Of a DNA stretch of 64,000 nt, positions 1-9,130 are shown piece after piece. The notes beneath the pieces are model-generated. The model made no database searches. It worked only from the letters and a program-made list of their open reading frames with translations, and was not told the origin of the DNA. The stretch is from Amycolatopsis acidiphila. GTDB lineage: Bacteria; Actinomycetota; Actinomycetes; Mycobacteriales; Pseudonocardiaceae. Every line of letters begins with the position of its first letter. Position 1 is the first letter of the stretch. Both the position numbers and the translations under genes were made by a program. The stretch is from assembly GCF_021391495.1 (NCBI RefSeq), contig NZ_CP090063.1, forward strand, positions 3,162,001 to 3,226,000, in the 5' to 3' direction.

Positions 1-692
1 GCCAGCAGCGCTTCGACGGAGCCGAACTGCGTGATCAGCTTCGCCGCGGTCTTCTCGCCGATGCCGGCCACCCCGGGCAGCCCGTCGGACGGGTCGCCGC
101 GCAGGGCAGCCATCGCCGCGTAGGCCGGGCCCGCGTCCGCCTTCGGCACGCCGTAGCGCTCGGCGATGTCGGAGGGCCCGAGGATCTCCGCCTTCGCCCA
201 GCCCTTGCCCACGTAGATCACCGCCGCGGGCGTGGGGGAGGTGCGCACCAGCTGGAACAGGTCGCGGTCGCCGGTGATGACCTCCACCGGGTCCGCCTTC
301 TCCCGCGCGGTGAGCGCGCCGATGACGTCGTCGGCCTCGTAGCCCTTCGCCTCCGCCGTCGCCAGCCCCACCGCGTCGAGCAGGTCGAGGATGATCGGCA
401 CCTGCGGGGTGAGCGTGTCCGGCACCTCCTCGGCGTTCGCCTCCGCGTCGGCGACCCGGTGCGCCTTGTAGCTCGGCAGCAGCTCGACCCGGAACTGCGG
501 CCGCCAGTCCGCGTCCAGGCAGGCGACCAGCCGCGTCGGGCGCCGGTCGGTGAGGATGCGCGCGACCGTGTCGGCGAACCCGCGCACGGCGTTGACCGGC
601 GTGCCGTCCGGCGCCGTCATCGAATCCGGCAGCGCGTAGAACGAGCGGAAGTACAGGCTCGCGGAGTCCAGCAGGGCTAACGTCACGGGCAC
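1..692 (-). CDS. 5'-3' exonuclease (partial, 3' end outside window)
   Basis: The minus-strand frame stays open to the left edge, so only the N-terminal 230 residues are visible. It reads as a stand-alone 5'-3' exonuclease of the DNA polymerase I N-terminal type, which trims flap and RNA-primed DNA ends. Visible family motifs are the N-terminal [16 protein letters not shown], the acidic stretch [12 protein letters not shown], the [11 protein letters not shown] motif with metal-binding acidic residues, and the helix-hairpin-helix [18 protein letters not shown] near the window edge. Translation probably starts at GTG 692-690 or at the in-frame GTG 686-684. The neighbouring methyltransferase-like gene is divergent, only 28 bases away. 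Assignment to the family is secure; the exact start is not. Confidence 0.88.
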   Translation of the reverse strand, partial: MPVTLALLDSASLYFRSFYALPDSMTAPDGTPVNAVRGFADTVARILTDRRPTRLVACLDADWRPQFRVELLPSYKAHRVADAEANAEEVPDTLTPQVPIILDLLDAVGLATAEAKGYEADDVIGALTAREKADPVEVITGDRDLFQLVRTSPTPAAVIYVGKGWAKAEILGPSDIAERYGVPKADAGPAYAAMAALRGDPSDGLPGVAGIGEKTAAKLITQFGSVEALL

Positions 693-720
693 AGCCTGCC
701 AGAACAGGAGAGGGGATGGC

Positions 721-1254
<534 letters not shown>

Positions 1255-1266
1255 CATACTACTGGC

Positions 1267-2409
1267 ATGGATGTGGTGGTCGTCGGCGCCGGGATGGTCG
1301 GCGCGGCCTGCGCGTACTTCTGCGCCGAAGCCGGACTGGCCGTGACGGTCGTGGACCGGGGTGCCGTCGCGAGCGGCACCACCAGCGGCGGTGAGGGCAA
1401 CATCCTCGTCTCGGACAAGGAGCCCGGCGCGGAGCTGGACCTGGCGCTGCTGTCGGTGCGGTTGTGGACCGAGCTCGGCGAGCGGTTCGGCGCGGAAAGC
1501 CTGGAGCTGCAGCACAAGGGCGGCGTCGTGGTCGCGCAGACCCCGGCGGCCGCGGCGGGGCTGGCGAAGCTCGCCGCCGAACAGCGGGAGAGCGGCATCG
1601 ACGCGCTCGACGTCTCCGCCGCCGAGCTGGCCGAGCTGGAGCCCAACCTGACCCGCGAGGTCTGCGCGGGGGCGTACTACGCGCAGGACATGCAGGTGCA
1701 GCCGATGCTCGCCGCCGCGGAACTGCTGCGCCAGGCCCGCCGCCGGGGCGCCACCGTCCACACCGGAACGGAGGTCCTCGGCTTCCGCCGCGACCGCGAC
1801 GGCAGGATCGCCGGGGTCAGCACCAGCGCGGGCGACCTCCCGGCGCGCTGGGTGGTCAACGCCGCCGGCACCTGGGGTGGCGAGCTCTCCGCGCTCGCGG
1901 GCGGACCGGTGCCGGTCCTGCCGCGGCGCGGGTTCGTGCTGGTCACCGAGCCGCTGCCGGTCGTGGTGCGGCACAAGGTCTACACCGCGGACTACGTGGC
2001 GAACGTGGCCAGCGGCGACGAGGGGCTCGAGACGTCCGTGGTCGTCGAGGGCACGCGGGCGGGCACGGTGCTGATCGGCGCGAGCCGGGAGCGCGTCGGC
2101 TTCGACCGCACGTTCTCGCTGCCCGTGGTGCGGAAGCTGGCCGCGCAGGCGATCGGCGTCTTCCCGTTCCTGGCCGACGTCGCGCTGTTGCGCGGCTACC
2201 TCGGGTTCCGGCCGTACTGCCCCGATCACCTTCCGGTGCTCGGCGAGGACCCGCGGGTGCCCGGCCTGGTGCACGCCTGCGGGCACGAGGGCGCCGGGAT
2301 CGGGCTGGCCGCCGGCACCGGGCACCTCGTCGCGCAGGCCGTCTCCGGCACGCCGCCGGATCTCGACCTGGCCCCGTTCCGGCCGGACCGTTTTTCGGAG
2401 GCGCCATGA
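1267..2409 (+). CDS. FAD-dependent D-hydroxyproline/amino-acid dehydrogenase, DadA-type subunit
   Basis: A 380-residue flavoprotein of the DAO/GlyDH family. The N-terminal dinucleotide fold is VVVVGAGMVGAACAYF with the acidic end VVDRG, and the C-terminus has the FAD-contacting region HACGHEGAGIGLAAGTG. With the next two genes it forms the three-subunit arrangement (beta, gamma, alpha) seen in HcnABC, opine oxidases and D-hydroxyproline dehydrogenases, in which this subunit oxidises the D-amino acid. The epimerase, deaminase and AcnX genes around it favour cis-4-hydroxy-D-proline as substrate, giving 1-pyrroline-4-hydroxy-2-carboxylate. It starts at ATG 1267 without a visible ribosome site. 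Its stop overlaps the next start (ATGA, 2406-2409). Family is clear; substrate is inferred from context. Confidence 0.85.
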   Translation: MDVVVVGAGMVGAACAYFCAEAGLAVTVVDRGAVASGTTSGGEGNILVSDKEPGAELDLALLSVRLWTELGERFGAESLELQHKGGVVVAQTPAAAAGLAKLAAEQRESGIDALDVSAAELAELEPNLTREVCAGAYYAQDMQVQPMLAAAELLRQARRRGATVHTGTEVLGFRRDRDGRIAGVSTSAGDLPARWVVNAAGTWGGELSALAGGPVPVLPRRGFVLVTEPLPVVVRHKVYTADYVANVASGDEGLETSVVVEGTRAGTVLIGASRERVGFDRTFSLPVVRKLAAQAIGVFPFLADVALLRGYLGFRPYCPDHLPVLGEDPRVPGLVHACGHEGAGIGLAAGTGHLVAQAVSGTPPDLDLAPFRPDRFSEAP

Positions 2410-2747
2410 AGGCCGGCAGCGAAGCATCTCCGCATGCGAGCCGACCGGGTGCGGGTGTCCCGCAAGTCACAGGAGGTCGCGTGAGGTTTTCCTTCGACGG
2501 CAAGGAGATCGAGGCCGAACCCGGGCAGAGCGTCGGGGCGGCGCTGATCGCGGCCGGGTACCGCTCCTGGCGCACGACACGCCACGGCGGCGCCCCGCGC
2601 GGGGTGTTCTGCGGGATCGGGGTGTGCTTCGACTGCCTCGTCACCGTCAACGGGCGGCCCAGCCAGCGGGCGTGTCTCACCGAAGCCCGTCCTGGCGACC
2701 GGATCGAGCCGCAGGAAGGAGCCGGGCGTGACGACCTCGCGTGCTGA
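2406..2747 (+). CDS. (2Fe-2S)-binding small subunit of the dehydrogenase
   Basis: A 113-residue protein homologous to the small ferredoxin-like subunit of HcnABC-type dehydrogenases. Four cysteines at 69, 74, 77 and 90 (C-x4-C-x2-C-x12-C) form the plant-type [2Fe-2S] site. It should pass electrons between the two flavin subunits. ATG 2406 overlaps the previous stop by ATGA, but the first 25 residues are low in complexity; a GTG at 2481, preceded by AGGAGG at 2471-2476, would begin exactly at the conserved domain (VRFSFDG) and may be the true start. The end overlaps the next gene by 20 bases. Confidence 0.82.
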   Translation: MKAGSEASPHASRPGAGVPQVTGGRVRFSFDGKEIEAEPGQSVGAALIAAGYRSWRTTRHGGAPRGVFCGIGVCFDCLVTVNGRPSQRACLTEARPGDRIEPQEGAGRDDLAC

Positions 2748-4095
2748 CCACGACATCGCGGTGATCGGCGCGGGTCCCGCCGGGCTGGCCGCGGCGGCCG
2801 CCGCCTCCGGCGCCGGGGCGCGCGTCGTCCTGATCGACGGGAGCGCGCGTGTCGGTGGCCAGTACTGGCGCCACCGTGACGGCGACAGCGGCCGGGGACA
2901 CCACCACTGGCCGGTGCTCGAACGCCTGCGGGCGGCGGCGCCGGAGTTCCTGGGCGGGCGGCAGGTGTGGCACGCCGAGCGCGACGGCGACGGGTTCACC
3001 GTGCACACCGACCGCGGCGAGGTCCGCTCCCGGGCGCTGATCGTCGCGACCGGCGCGTACGACCGGCAGTTGCCGTTCCCCGGCTGGACCCTGCCGGGCG
3101 TGTTCACCGCCGGCGGCGCCCAGGCGCTGCTCAAGGGCCACGGCGTGACCGCCGGGCGGCGCGTCGTCGTCGCCGGGACCGGGCCGTTCCTGCTGCCGGT
3201 CGCCGCCGGGCTCGCCGAGGCGGGGGCGCGGGTCGTGGGCGTGTTCGAGGCGGGCTCGCCCATCGGCTTCGCCCGCCGTCCCGGCGCCCTGCTGGGCAAT
3301 CCCGGCAAGCTCGCCGAGGGCGCGGGCTACCTGCGAACCCTGGCCCGGCACCGGATTCCGTATCGCACGCGGACCACCGTCACCGCCGCGCACGGCACCG
3401 ACGGCGTCCGGTCCGCCACGGTCTCCTCGCTCGACGCGGACTGGCGCATCGTGCGCCGTCACGAGGTCGGCTGCGACGCGATCGCGGTCGGCTACGGGTT
3501 CACGCCGCAGCTGGAGATCCCGCTGCAGCTGGGCTGTGCCACCAGGCTCGACCTCGACGGCAGCCTCGTCGCGCGGGTGGACGACCAGCAGCGCGCCACC
3601 GTGCCCGGGGTCTACCTCGCGGGCGAGGTGTGCGGGGTCGGCGGCGCACCACTGGCCCTTGTGGAGGGTGAGCTGGCCGGGCTGCACGCGGCCTTGACGA
3701 CGAGAGGGGCGGAGCCGGACAACGCGCGGGTCGCCACCCTGCTGCGCCGTCGGCGGGCGAACCGGGCGTTCGCGGCGGCGTTGCACGAAGCCCATCCGGT
3801 GCGCCCGGGCTGGCTGAGCTGGCTCGACGGGCAGACCCAGCTGTGCCGGTGCGAGGAGGTGACCGTCGACCGGGTCCGCGAGTCCATTGTGGATCTCGGT
3901 GCGACGGACGCGCGCGCGGTGAAGCTGCTCGCCCGGCCCGGGATGGGACTGTGCCAGGGCCGCGTCTGCGGTTACGCCACGTCCTGCTTCGTCGCCGACG
4001 CCTGTGGACGGCCGGTCAGCGAGACGGACCTGCGCGGCCTGGCCGCCCGGCCGGTCGCGCAGCCCGTCACGCTGGGGCGGCTCGCCGGTGGGTGA
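2728..4095 (+). CDS. NAD(P)/FAD-dependent oxidoreductase, alpha subunit of D-hydroxyproline dehydrogenase
   Basis: A 455-residue pyridine-nucleotide-disulphide-type oxidoreductase. The N-terminus holds the FAD motif IGAGPAGLAAAAAASGAG, and a second nucleotide fold (VVVAGTGPFLLPVAAGLAEAGA) sits near residue 145. The C-terminus has a BFD-like iron-sulphur region with CRCEEVT and GMGLCQGRVCG cysteine pairs, typical of the alpha subunit of HcnB/OoxA-type enzymes. It completes the heterotrimeric dehydrogenase with the two genes before it. GTG 2728 lies after AGGAAGGAG. The stop overlaps the start of the AcnX gene by eight bases, so dehydrogenase and dehydratase are translationally coupled. Confidence 0.85.
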   Translation: MTTSRADHDIAVIGAGPAGLAAAAAASGAGARVVLIDGSARVGGQYWRHRDGDSGRGHHHWPVLERLRAAAPEFLGGRQVWHAERDGDGFTVHTDRGEVRSRALIVATGAYDRQLPFPGWTLPGVFTAGGAQALLKGHGVTAGRRVVVAGTGPFLLPVAAGLAEAGARVVGVFEAGSPIGFARRPGALLGNPGKLAEGAGYLRTLARHRIPYRTRTTVTAAHGTDGVRSATVSSLDADWRIVRRHEVGCDAIAVGYGFTPQLEIPLQLGCATRLDLDGSLVARVDDQQRATVPGVYLAGEVCGVGGAPLALVEGELAGLHAALTTRGAEPDNARVATLLRRRRANRAFAAALHEAHPVRPGWLSWLDGQTQLCRCEEVTVDRVRESIVDLGATDARAVKLLARPGMGLCQGRVCGYATSCFVADACGRPVSETDLRGLAARPVAQPVTLGRLAGG

Positions 4096-5341
4096 CGTCC
4101 TCGAACTGTCCGAAGAGGACAAGTCGATGCTCGCGGGCGAGGCCGGTCCCGCGGCGCAGCTGTGCCTGCGGATGATCGTCGCGCTGGCCAGGGTGCGCGG
4201 CGCGCGGCGGCTGCTGGACGTCGAGTCCGCACACGTCGACGGTTGCCTGTACCACGGCAGGGCCGGGCTGGACTTCGCCGAACGGCTCGTCGGGCTGGGC
4301 GGGCGGGTCGCGGTGCCGACGACGTCGAACGTGGGCTCGCTCGACCTGCGGCATCCCGGCGTCGTGCGCGCCGACCCCGAGACGACCGCCGGTGCCCGCC
4401 GGCTGATGAGCGCCTACACCGCGCTGGGCTGCTCGCCCACCTGGACCTGCGCGCCGTACCAGCTGACGCATCGTCCGGCGTTCGGCACGCACGTCGCATG
4501 GGCGGAGTCGAACGCGATCGTCTTCGTGAACTCGGTGCTGGGCGCGCGCACGGACCGCTACGGTGACTTCCTCGACATCGGCGCGGCCATCACCGGCCGC
4601 GTCCCCGACGGCGGCCTGCACCAGGACGCCAACCGCCGGGCGACGATCCGGCTCGACTGCGCACGCCTGCCGCCCGCACTCCTGGCCGAAGACGCGGCGT
4701 GGGGCGTCCTCGGTCATCTCGCCGGACGGGCGGCCGGCAGCGGCGTGCCGGTGCTCACCGGGGTCGGCGACGCGGTGACGGAGGACCAGCTGAAGGCGTT
4801 CGGCGCGGCGGCCGCGTCCGGCGGGGGAGTGGGCCTGTTCCACGTCGTGGGAGTGACCCCGGAGGCGCCCACCCTCGCCGCGGTCGCCGCCGAGGACATC
4901 GAGACCGTGCGCGTCGAGGACCTGCGGCCGATGCGCGACGAGCTGAGCACCGCGCGCGGGCCCGGCCTGGACGCGCTGTGCCTTGGTACGCCGCACTTCT
5001 CGCTCACCGAGTTCGAGCGGCTGGCGGCGCTGGCGGACGGCGAGCCGTTCCGCATCCCGGTGTACGTGACCACCAGCCGCGCGGTGCTGGCCGAGGCCGG
5101 ACGGCTCGGGTTCGCCGCGCCGGTGCGCGCGGCGGGTGCGCGGATCGTGGTCGACACCTGCACCTACATCACGCCGATCCTCGACCCCGTGCTGCGCACC
5201 GTGATGACCACCTCCGGCAAGTGGGCCTGGTACGCGCCCGGCAACATCGGCGTCGAGACGGTGCTCGGCTCGCTCGCCGAATGCGTCGCCTCGGCCCGTG
5301 CCGGGACCGTCGTACGGGACGGGGCGCTGTGGTCGAGCTGA
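4088..5341 (+). CDS. aconitase X large subunit (cis-3-hydroxyproline dehydratase type)
   Basis: A 417-residue protein of the DUF521/AcnX catalytic domain family (ELSEEDKSMLAGEAG at the N-terminus, then the conserved HVDGCLYHGRAGLDFAERL region, WTCAPYQ, and VDTCTYI near the C-terminus). Bacterial AcnX proteins split into large and small subunits have been shown to dehydrate cis-3-hydroxy-L-proline to 1-pyrroline-2-carboxylate. The ornithine-cyclodeaminase-type reductase downstream would reduce that product to proline, so this activity fits well. GTG 4088 is chosen because the family N-terminus begins there; it overlaps the previous stop by eight bases. The gene overlaps the small subunit by 13 bases. 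Confidence 0.85.
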   Translation: MGDVLELSEEDKSMLAGEAGPAAQLCLRMIVALARVRGARRLLDVESAHVDGCLYHGRAGLDFAERLVGLGGRVAVPTTSNVGSLDLRHPGVVRADPETTAGARRLMSAYTALGCSPTWTCAPYQLTHRPAFGTHVAWAESNAIVFVNSVLGARTDRYGDFLDIGAAITGRVPDGGLHQDANRRATIRLDCARLPPALLAEDAAWGVLGHLAGRAAGSGVPVLTGVGDAVTEDQLKAFGAAAASGGGVGLFHVVGVTPEAPTLAAVAAEDIETVRVEDLRPMRDELSTARGPGLDALCLGTPHFSLTEFERLAALADGEPFRIPVYVTTSRAVLAEAGRLGFAAPVRAAGARIVVDTCTYITPILDPVLRTVMTTSGKWAWYAPGNIGVETVLGSLAECVASARAGTVVRDGALWSS

Positions 5342-5748
5342 GCGGCCGGACGGTGTTCGCGGGCGAGGCGACGGCGGACCTGCTGGTCCTGGACGCGCCG
5401 CTGTCGTTCTGGGGCGGCACGGACTCCGGCGGCACCATCGTGGACGGGCACCACCCGCAACGCGGCGTCAGCCTGACCGGGCGGGTCGTCGCGCTGCCGT
5501 CGGCGCGGGGGTCGAGCTCGTCGTCCTCCGTGCTGGCCGAACAGATCCGGGCGGGCACCGGCCCGGCCGCACTCGTGCTGACCGAACCCGACGCGATCCT
5601 GATGCTGGGCGCCTGGGTCGCCGCCGAGCTCTACGGGCTGCGGCTGCCGATCGTGGTCCTCACCGCGGCGGAGCACCGGCTGCTCTGCGCCCGCTCCGGC
5701 CCGGTCACCGTGCTGGCCGGGCCGGAGCGGGCCACGATCACGGCTTGA
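5329..5748 (+). CDS. aconitase X small (swivel) subunit, DUF126
   Basis: A 139-residue DUF126 protein, the mobile swivel domain that closes over the AcnX active site. Family signs are the FWGGTDSGGTIVDGHHP segment near residue 35, the serine-rich loop SARGSSSSSSVL near residue 65, and GAWVAAELYGLRLPIV near the C-terminus. GTG 5329 overlaps the large-subunit stop, so the two subunits should be made together. The 3' end overlaps the converging transporter gene by 11 bases, leaving no room for a terminator between them. Confidence 0.85.
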   Translation: MVELSGRTVFAGEATADLLVLDAPLSFWGGTDSGGTIVDGHHPQRGVSLTGRVVALPSARGSSSSSSVLAEQIRAGTGPAALVLTEPDAILMLGAWVAAELYGLRLPIVVLTAAEHRLLCARSGPVTVLAGPERATITA

Positions 5749-7141
5749 CGGTCTCCTGCCCGATGGACTCCAGCGAGCGGCCCGTGGTGCGCTGCCCGAA
5801 CACCGCGATCACGGCCGCGCCGAGCACGAGCAGGATGAGCAGCATGGTGAACACCCCGCCGAAGCCGACGCCGGAGTAGGAGAAGCCGATGATGATCGGC
5901 GCGATGATGCCGCCCACCCGGCCCAGCGCCGAGGCGACGCCGAGCCCCGTCGTGCGGATCATCGTCGGGTAGATCTCCGAGGTGTAGGAGTACTCCAGCG
6001 CCGCGTTGCCGTTCATGAAGAACGACAGCACCATGCCCCACACCAGGATCTCCGTGCTGCTGCCGGAGAACGCGAGCCCGAGCGCGCCCAGCGCGCCGCC
6101 GCTCAGGTACAGCACGATCGTCCACTTGCGCTCCAGCCGTTCGCTGACGAAGGCCGCGGAGTAGTAGCCGGGGATCTGCGCGAGGTAGATGACGATCGAG
6201 AACAGGAAGCTCTTCGAGATGTCGAACCCCTGCTTGACCAGCAGCGACGGGATCCAGATGAAGAAGCCGTAGTAGGTGAAGATGGCGACGAACCAGTAGA
6301 CCCAGGACGTGATGGTGGTCTTGCACAGGCCCGGTGCCATGAGCGCCCTGAGGTTGTCCAGCACCCGGCCCGACGAGACGTGCACCTCCTCGGCCGCGTC
6401 GCTGTGCTGCACCGGCGGAAGCGGTTTCCCGGTGCTCGCCGCGACCCGCGCCTCGATCCCGACGACCACCTCGCCCGCCTCCTGGACGCGGCCGTGGACG
6501 TGCAGGAACCGCGGCGACTCCGGCAGCGTGCGCCGCCACCACAGCAGCATCAGGATCGGCACCGACGTGAGCACCTGGACCCAGCGCCAGCCGTGCGGAA
6601 CGTCGCTGACCACGAAGTAGCCGAGCAGGCTCGCGAACACGTAGCCGAACGCGAAGAAGCCCGCCAGTGAGCCGATGTAGCGGCCGCGGACCCGCGACGG
6701 CACGAACTCCGACAGGTACGGCGCGATGATCGCGCTCTCGGCGCCGGTGCCCATCCCCGCGACGACGCGGGCGGCGAACAGGACGGCGAAGTTCGGTGCG
6801 ACGGCCGCGACGATGCTGGCCGCGCTGTAGAGCACGAGCGCGCTCACCATCACCGCGCGGCGCCCGATCCGGTCGCCCAGGATCCCGGCGGCCAGCGCGC
6901 CGAACAGGAACCCGATGAGCAGGCTGCTGCCCAGGATGCCGGTGGCCCCGCTGGACAGGCCCCATTCCTTGGTGACCGACGGCAGGATGAACGCGACGAT
7001 CGCGCCGTCCATCGCGTCGAAGGTGTAGCCGAGGCCGCCCGCGAAGAGCAGCTTGTAGTGGAAGCGGGAAAGGGGAAGCCGGTCCAGGCGGGCCGCGAGG
7101 ACCCGGGAGGTGAGGGTGCCGGACGTGGGGGCCTCGGTCAT
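5738..7141 (-). CDS. MFS transporter, probable hydroxyproline/proline importer
   Basis: A 467-residue, twelve-helix major facilitator protein of the metabolite:H+ symporter kind. The loop 2-3 signature is GILGDRIGRRAVM, and a conserved acidic motif GYTFDAMDGAIVAF sits in helix 1. It is encoded inside the hydroxyproline cluster but on the opposite strand, divergent from the deaminase-epimerase operon. ATG 7141-7139 is preferred because GGAGG lies five bases upstream. The substrate is inferred from the neighbours only; related MFS proteins also carry betaine, shikimate or sugars. Confidence 0.8.
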   Translation of the reverse strand: MTEAPTSGTLTSRVLAARLDRLPLSRFHYKLLFAGGLGYTFDAMDGAIVAFILPSVTKEWGLSSGATGILGSSLLIGFLFGALAAGILGDRIGRRAVMVSALVLYSAASIVAAVAPNFAVLFAARVVAGMGTGAESAIIAPYLSEFVPSRVRGRYIGSLAGFFAFGYVFASLLGYFVVSDVPHGWRWVQVLTSVPILMLLWWRRTLPESPRFLHVHGRVQEAGEVVVGIEARVAASTGKPLPPVQHSDAAEEVHVSSGRVLDNLRALMAPGLCKTTITSWVYWFVAIFTYYGFFIWIPSLLVKQGFDISKSFLFSIVIYLAQIPGYYSAAFVSERLERKWTIVLYLSGGALGALGLAFSGSSTEILVWGMVLSFFMNGNAALEYSYTSEIYPTMIRTTGLGVASALGRVGGIIAPIIIGFSYSGVGFGGVFTMLLILLVLGAAVIAVFGQRTTGRSLESIGQETVKP

Positions 7142-7172
7142 GGTTCCTCCAGGGGGACAAGGTCGGGCCACT

Positions 7173-7191
7173 GTACAATGTCACATGGCAC
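7173..7191 (-). promoter_or_regulatory. candidate GntR operator, copy 2
   Basis: Read on the minus strand this is GTGCCATGTGACATTGTAC, 16 of 19 bases identical to 1244-1262. It sits in the divergent region between the transporter and the deaminase operon. On the plus strand it overlaps TACAAT (7174-7179), a good -10 box for the downstream operon. One regulator bound here could control both directions. Confidence 0.6.
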
Positions 7192-7240
7192 ATGGCACGA
7201 TGGTTACGGCTGTGTAAGGGCTTCCGCGAGAGGAAACGGC

Positions 7241-8125
7241 ATGACTGCTTGGCACGGGGTTCTGGTGGCGACGGCGTTGCCCCTGACCGAGGCGCTCGAG
7301 GTCGACTTCGACCGCTACGGCGAGCACGTCGCCTGGCTCGCGGCCGAAGGCTGCAACGGGGTGACCCCGAACGGCTCGCTGGGCGAGTACCAGACGCTCA
7401 CGCCCGAGGAGCGCGCCCGCGTCGTCGCCACCGCGCTGGAGGCGGCCCCGGAGGGCTTCACCGTCATGCCCGGCGTCGCCGCGTACGGCGCGGCGGAGGC
7501 CCGGCGCTGGGCCGAGCATGCGGCCGAGCTGGGATGCCCGGCAGTGATGTTGTTGCCCCCCAACGCCTACCGGGCCGACGAGCGGGCGGTGATCGCGCAC
7601 TACCGCGAGGTGGCGAAGGCGGGGCTGCCGATCATCGCCTACAACAACCCGTTCGACACCAAGGTCGACCTCGTGCCCGAGCTGCTCGCTCAGCTGTACG
7701 CCGAGGGGCTGATCGTCGGGGTGAAGGAGTTCTCCGGCGACGTCCGCCGCCCGTACCTGATCGCCGAGCAGGCGCCGGGCCTCGACGTCCTGTGCGGCGC
7801 CGACGACGTGGCGCTGGAGCTGGCGATGGCGGGCGCGCCGGGCTGGGTCTCCGGCTACCCCAACGCGCTGCCGAAGGCGTGCGTCGAGCTGTGGCGCGCC
7901 GCTTCCGCGGGCGAGCTGGACAAGGCCGCGCCGCTCTACCGGCAGCTGCACCCGTTGCTGCGCTGGGACTCCCGCACCGAGTTCGTCCAGGCGATCAAGC
8001 TGAGCATGGACCTGGCGGGCCGCTACGGCGGTCCGTGCCGGCACCCGCGCGTGCCGCTGACCCCCGAGCACGAGAAGCTGGTGCGCGAGGCGACGGAAAA
8101 GGTGCTGGCGGAAGGACTCGGCTGA
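7241..8125 (+). CDS. DapA-family deaminase, probable 1-pyrroline-4-hydroxy-2-carboxylate deaminase
   Basis: A 294-residue class I aldolase-fold lyase of the dihydrodipicolinate synthase/N-acetylneuraminate lyase family. Visible residues are the substrate loop GSLGEY (45-50), the proton-relay Tyr134 in YNNPF and the Schiff-base Lys162 in VKEFSGD. Relatives within hydroxyproline operons convert 1-pyrroline-4-hydroxy-2-carboxylate into 2-oxoglutarate semialdehyde and ammonia. Placement directly before the epimerase makes this the best call; other members cleave keto-acids. ATG 7241 follows an AGAGGAAA purine run. A 2-oxoglutarate semialdehyde dehydrogenase, needed for the last step, is not in this window. 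Confidence 0.82.
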   Translation: MTAWHGVLVATALPLTEALEVDFDRYGEHVAWLAAEGCNGVTPNGSLGEYQTLTPEERARVVATALEAAPEGFTVMPGVAAYGAAEARRWAEHAAELGCPAVMLLPPNAYRADERAVIAHYREVAKAGLPIIAYNNPFDTKVDLVPELLAQLYAEGLIVGVKEFSGDVRRPYLIAEQAPGLDVLCGADDVALELAMAGAPGWVSGYPNALPKACVELWRAASAGELDKAAPLYRQLHPLLRWDSRTEFVQAIKLSMDLAGRYGGPCRHPRVPLTPEHEKLVREATEKVLAEGLG

Positions 8126-8128
8126 CCC

Positions 8129-9130
8129 ATGCGTGCCAAGCGGTTGTTCCACGCGGTCGACTCGCACACCGAGGGGATGCCCACGCGTGTCGTCACCGGC
8201 GGCGTCGGGGTGATCCCGGGTGCGACGATGTCCGACCGGCGGCGGCACTTCGTCGAGCACCTCGACCACCTGCGGCAGCTGCTGATGAACGAACCGCGCG
8301 GGCACTCGGCGATGAGCGGTGCGATCCTGCAGCCGCCCACCCGGCCCGACGCCGACTGGGGCGTGCTGTTCATCGAGGTCTCCGGCTGCCTGCCGATGTG
8401 CGGGCACGGCACGATCGGCGTGGCGACCGTGCTGGTCGAGACCGGCATGGTCGAGGTCACCGAGCCCGTCACCACGGTCCGGCTGGACACCCCGGCGGGG
8501 CTCGTGGTGGCCGAGGTCGCCGTCGAGGACGGGGCGGCGCGCGCGGTCACCATCCGCAACGTGCCGTCGTTCTCGGTGGGCCTGGACCGCAAGGTCGAGG
8601 TCCCCGGGCTCGGCCGGGTCCGCTACGACCTGGCGTTCGGTGGCAACTTCTACGCGATCGTCGAGCTGGCGGAGCTGGGCCTGCCGTTCGACCGCGCCGC
8701 GAAGCAGCGGCTGCTCGACGCCGGGCTCGCGATCATGGCCGCGATCGACGAGCACGACCTGCCGGTGCACCCGGCGAACCCGGAGATCACCGGCTGCCAC
8801 CACGTCTACCTCGCCGCGCCCGGTTCCGGCGCGCGGCACTCGCGGCACGCGATGGCCATTCACCCCGGCTGGTTCGACCGCTCGCCGTGCGGCACCGGCA
8901 CCAGCGCGCGGATGGCGCAGCTGCACGCGCGCGGCGAGCTGCCGCTGCACACCGACTTCCGCAACGAGTCGTTCATCGGCACCGAGTTCGTGGGGCGGCT
9001 GGTCGAGGAGACCGAGGTCGCCGGGGTGCCCGCGGTGGTGCCCACGATCACCGGCCGGGCGTGGCTGACCGGCACCGCGCAGTACTTCCTCGATCCCGCC
9101 GACCCGTTTCCCGCCGGGTTCCAGCTGTGA
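8129..9130 (+). CDS. 4-hydroxyproline 2-epimerase (proline racemase family)
   Basis: A 333-residue proline racemase-fold protein. Both catalytic cysteines are present: Cys91 in MCGHGTIG and Cys254 in DRSPCGTGTS, with Asp250 four residues before the second. Cys/Cys members are epimerases or racemases, while trans-3-hydroxyproline dehydratases have Thr at the second place, so this is called an epimerase that turns trans-4-hydroxy-L-proline into cis-4-hydroxy-D-proline, the dehydrogenase substrate. It follows the deaminase by three bases and shares a GTGA overlap with the reductase gene. Confidence 0.87.
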   Translation: MRAKRLFHAVDSHTEGMPTRVVTGGVGVIPGATMSDRRRHFVEHLDHLRQLLMNEPRGHSAMSGAILQPPTRPDADWGVLFIEVSGCLPMCGHGTIGVATVLVETGMVEVTEPVTTVRLDTPAGLVVAEVAVEDGAARAVTIRNVPSFSVGLDRKVEVPGLGRVRYDLAFGGNFYAIVELAELGLPFDRAAKQRLLDAGLAIMAAIDEHDLPVHPANPEITGCHHVYLAAPGSGARHSRHAMAIHPGWFDRSPCGTGTSARMAQLHARGELPLHTDFRNESFIGTEFVGRLVEETEVAGVPAVVPTITGRAWLTGTAQYFLDPADPFPAGFQL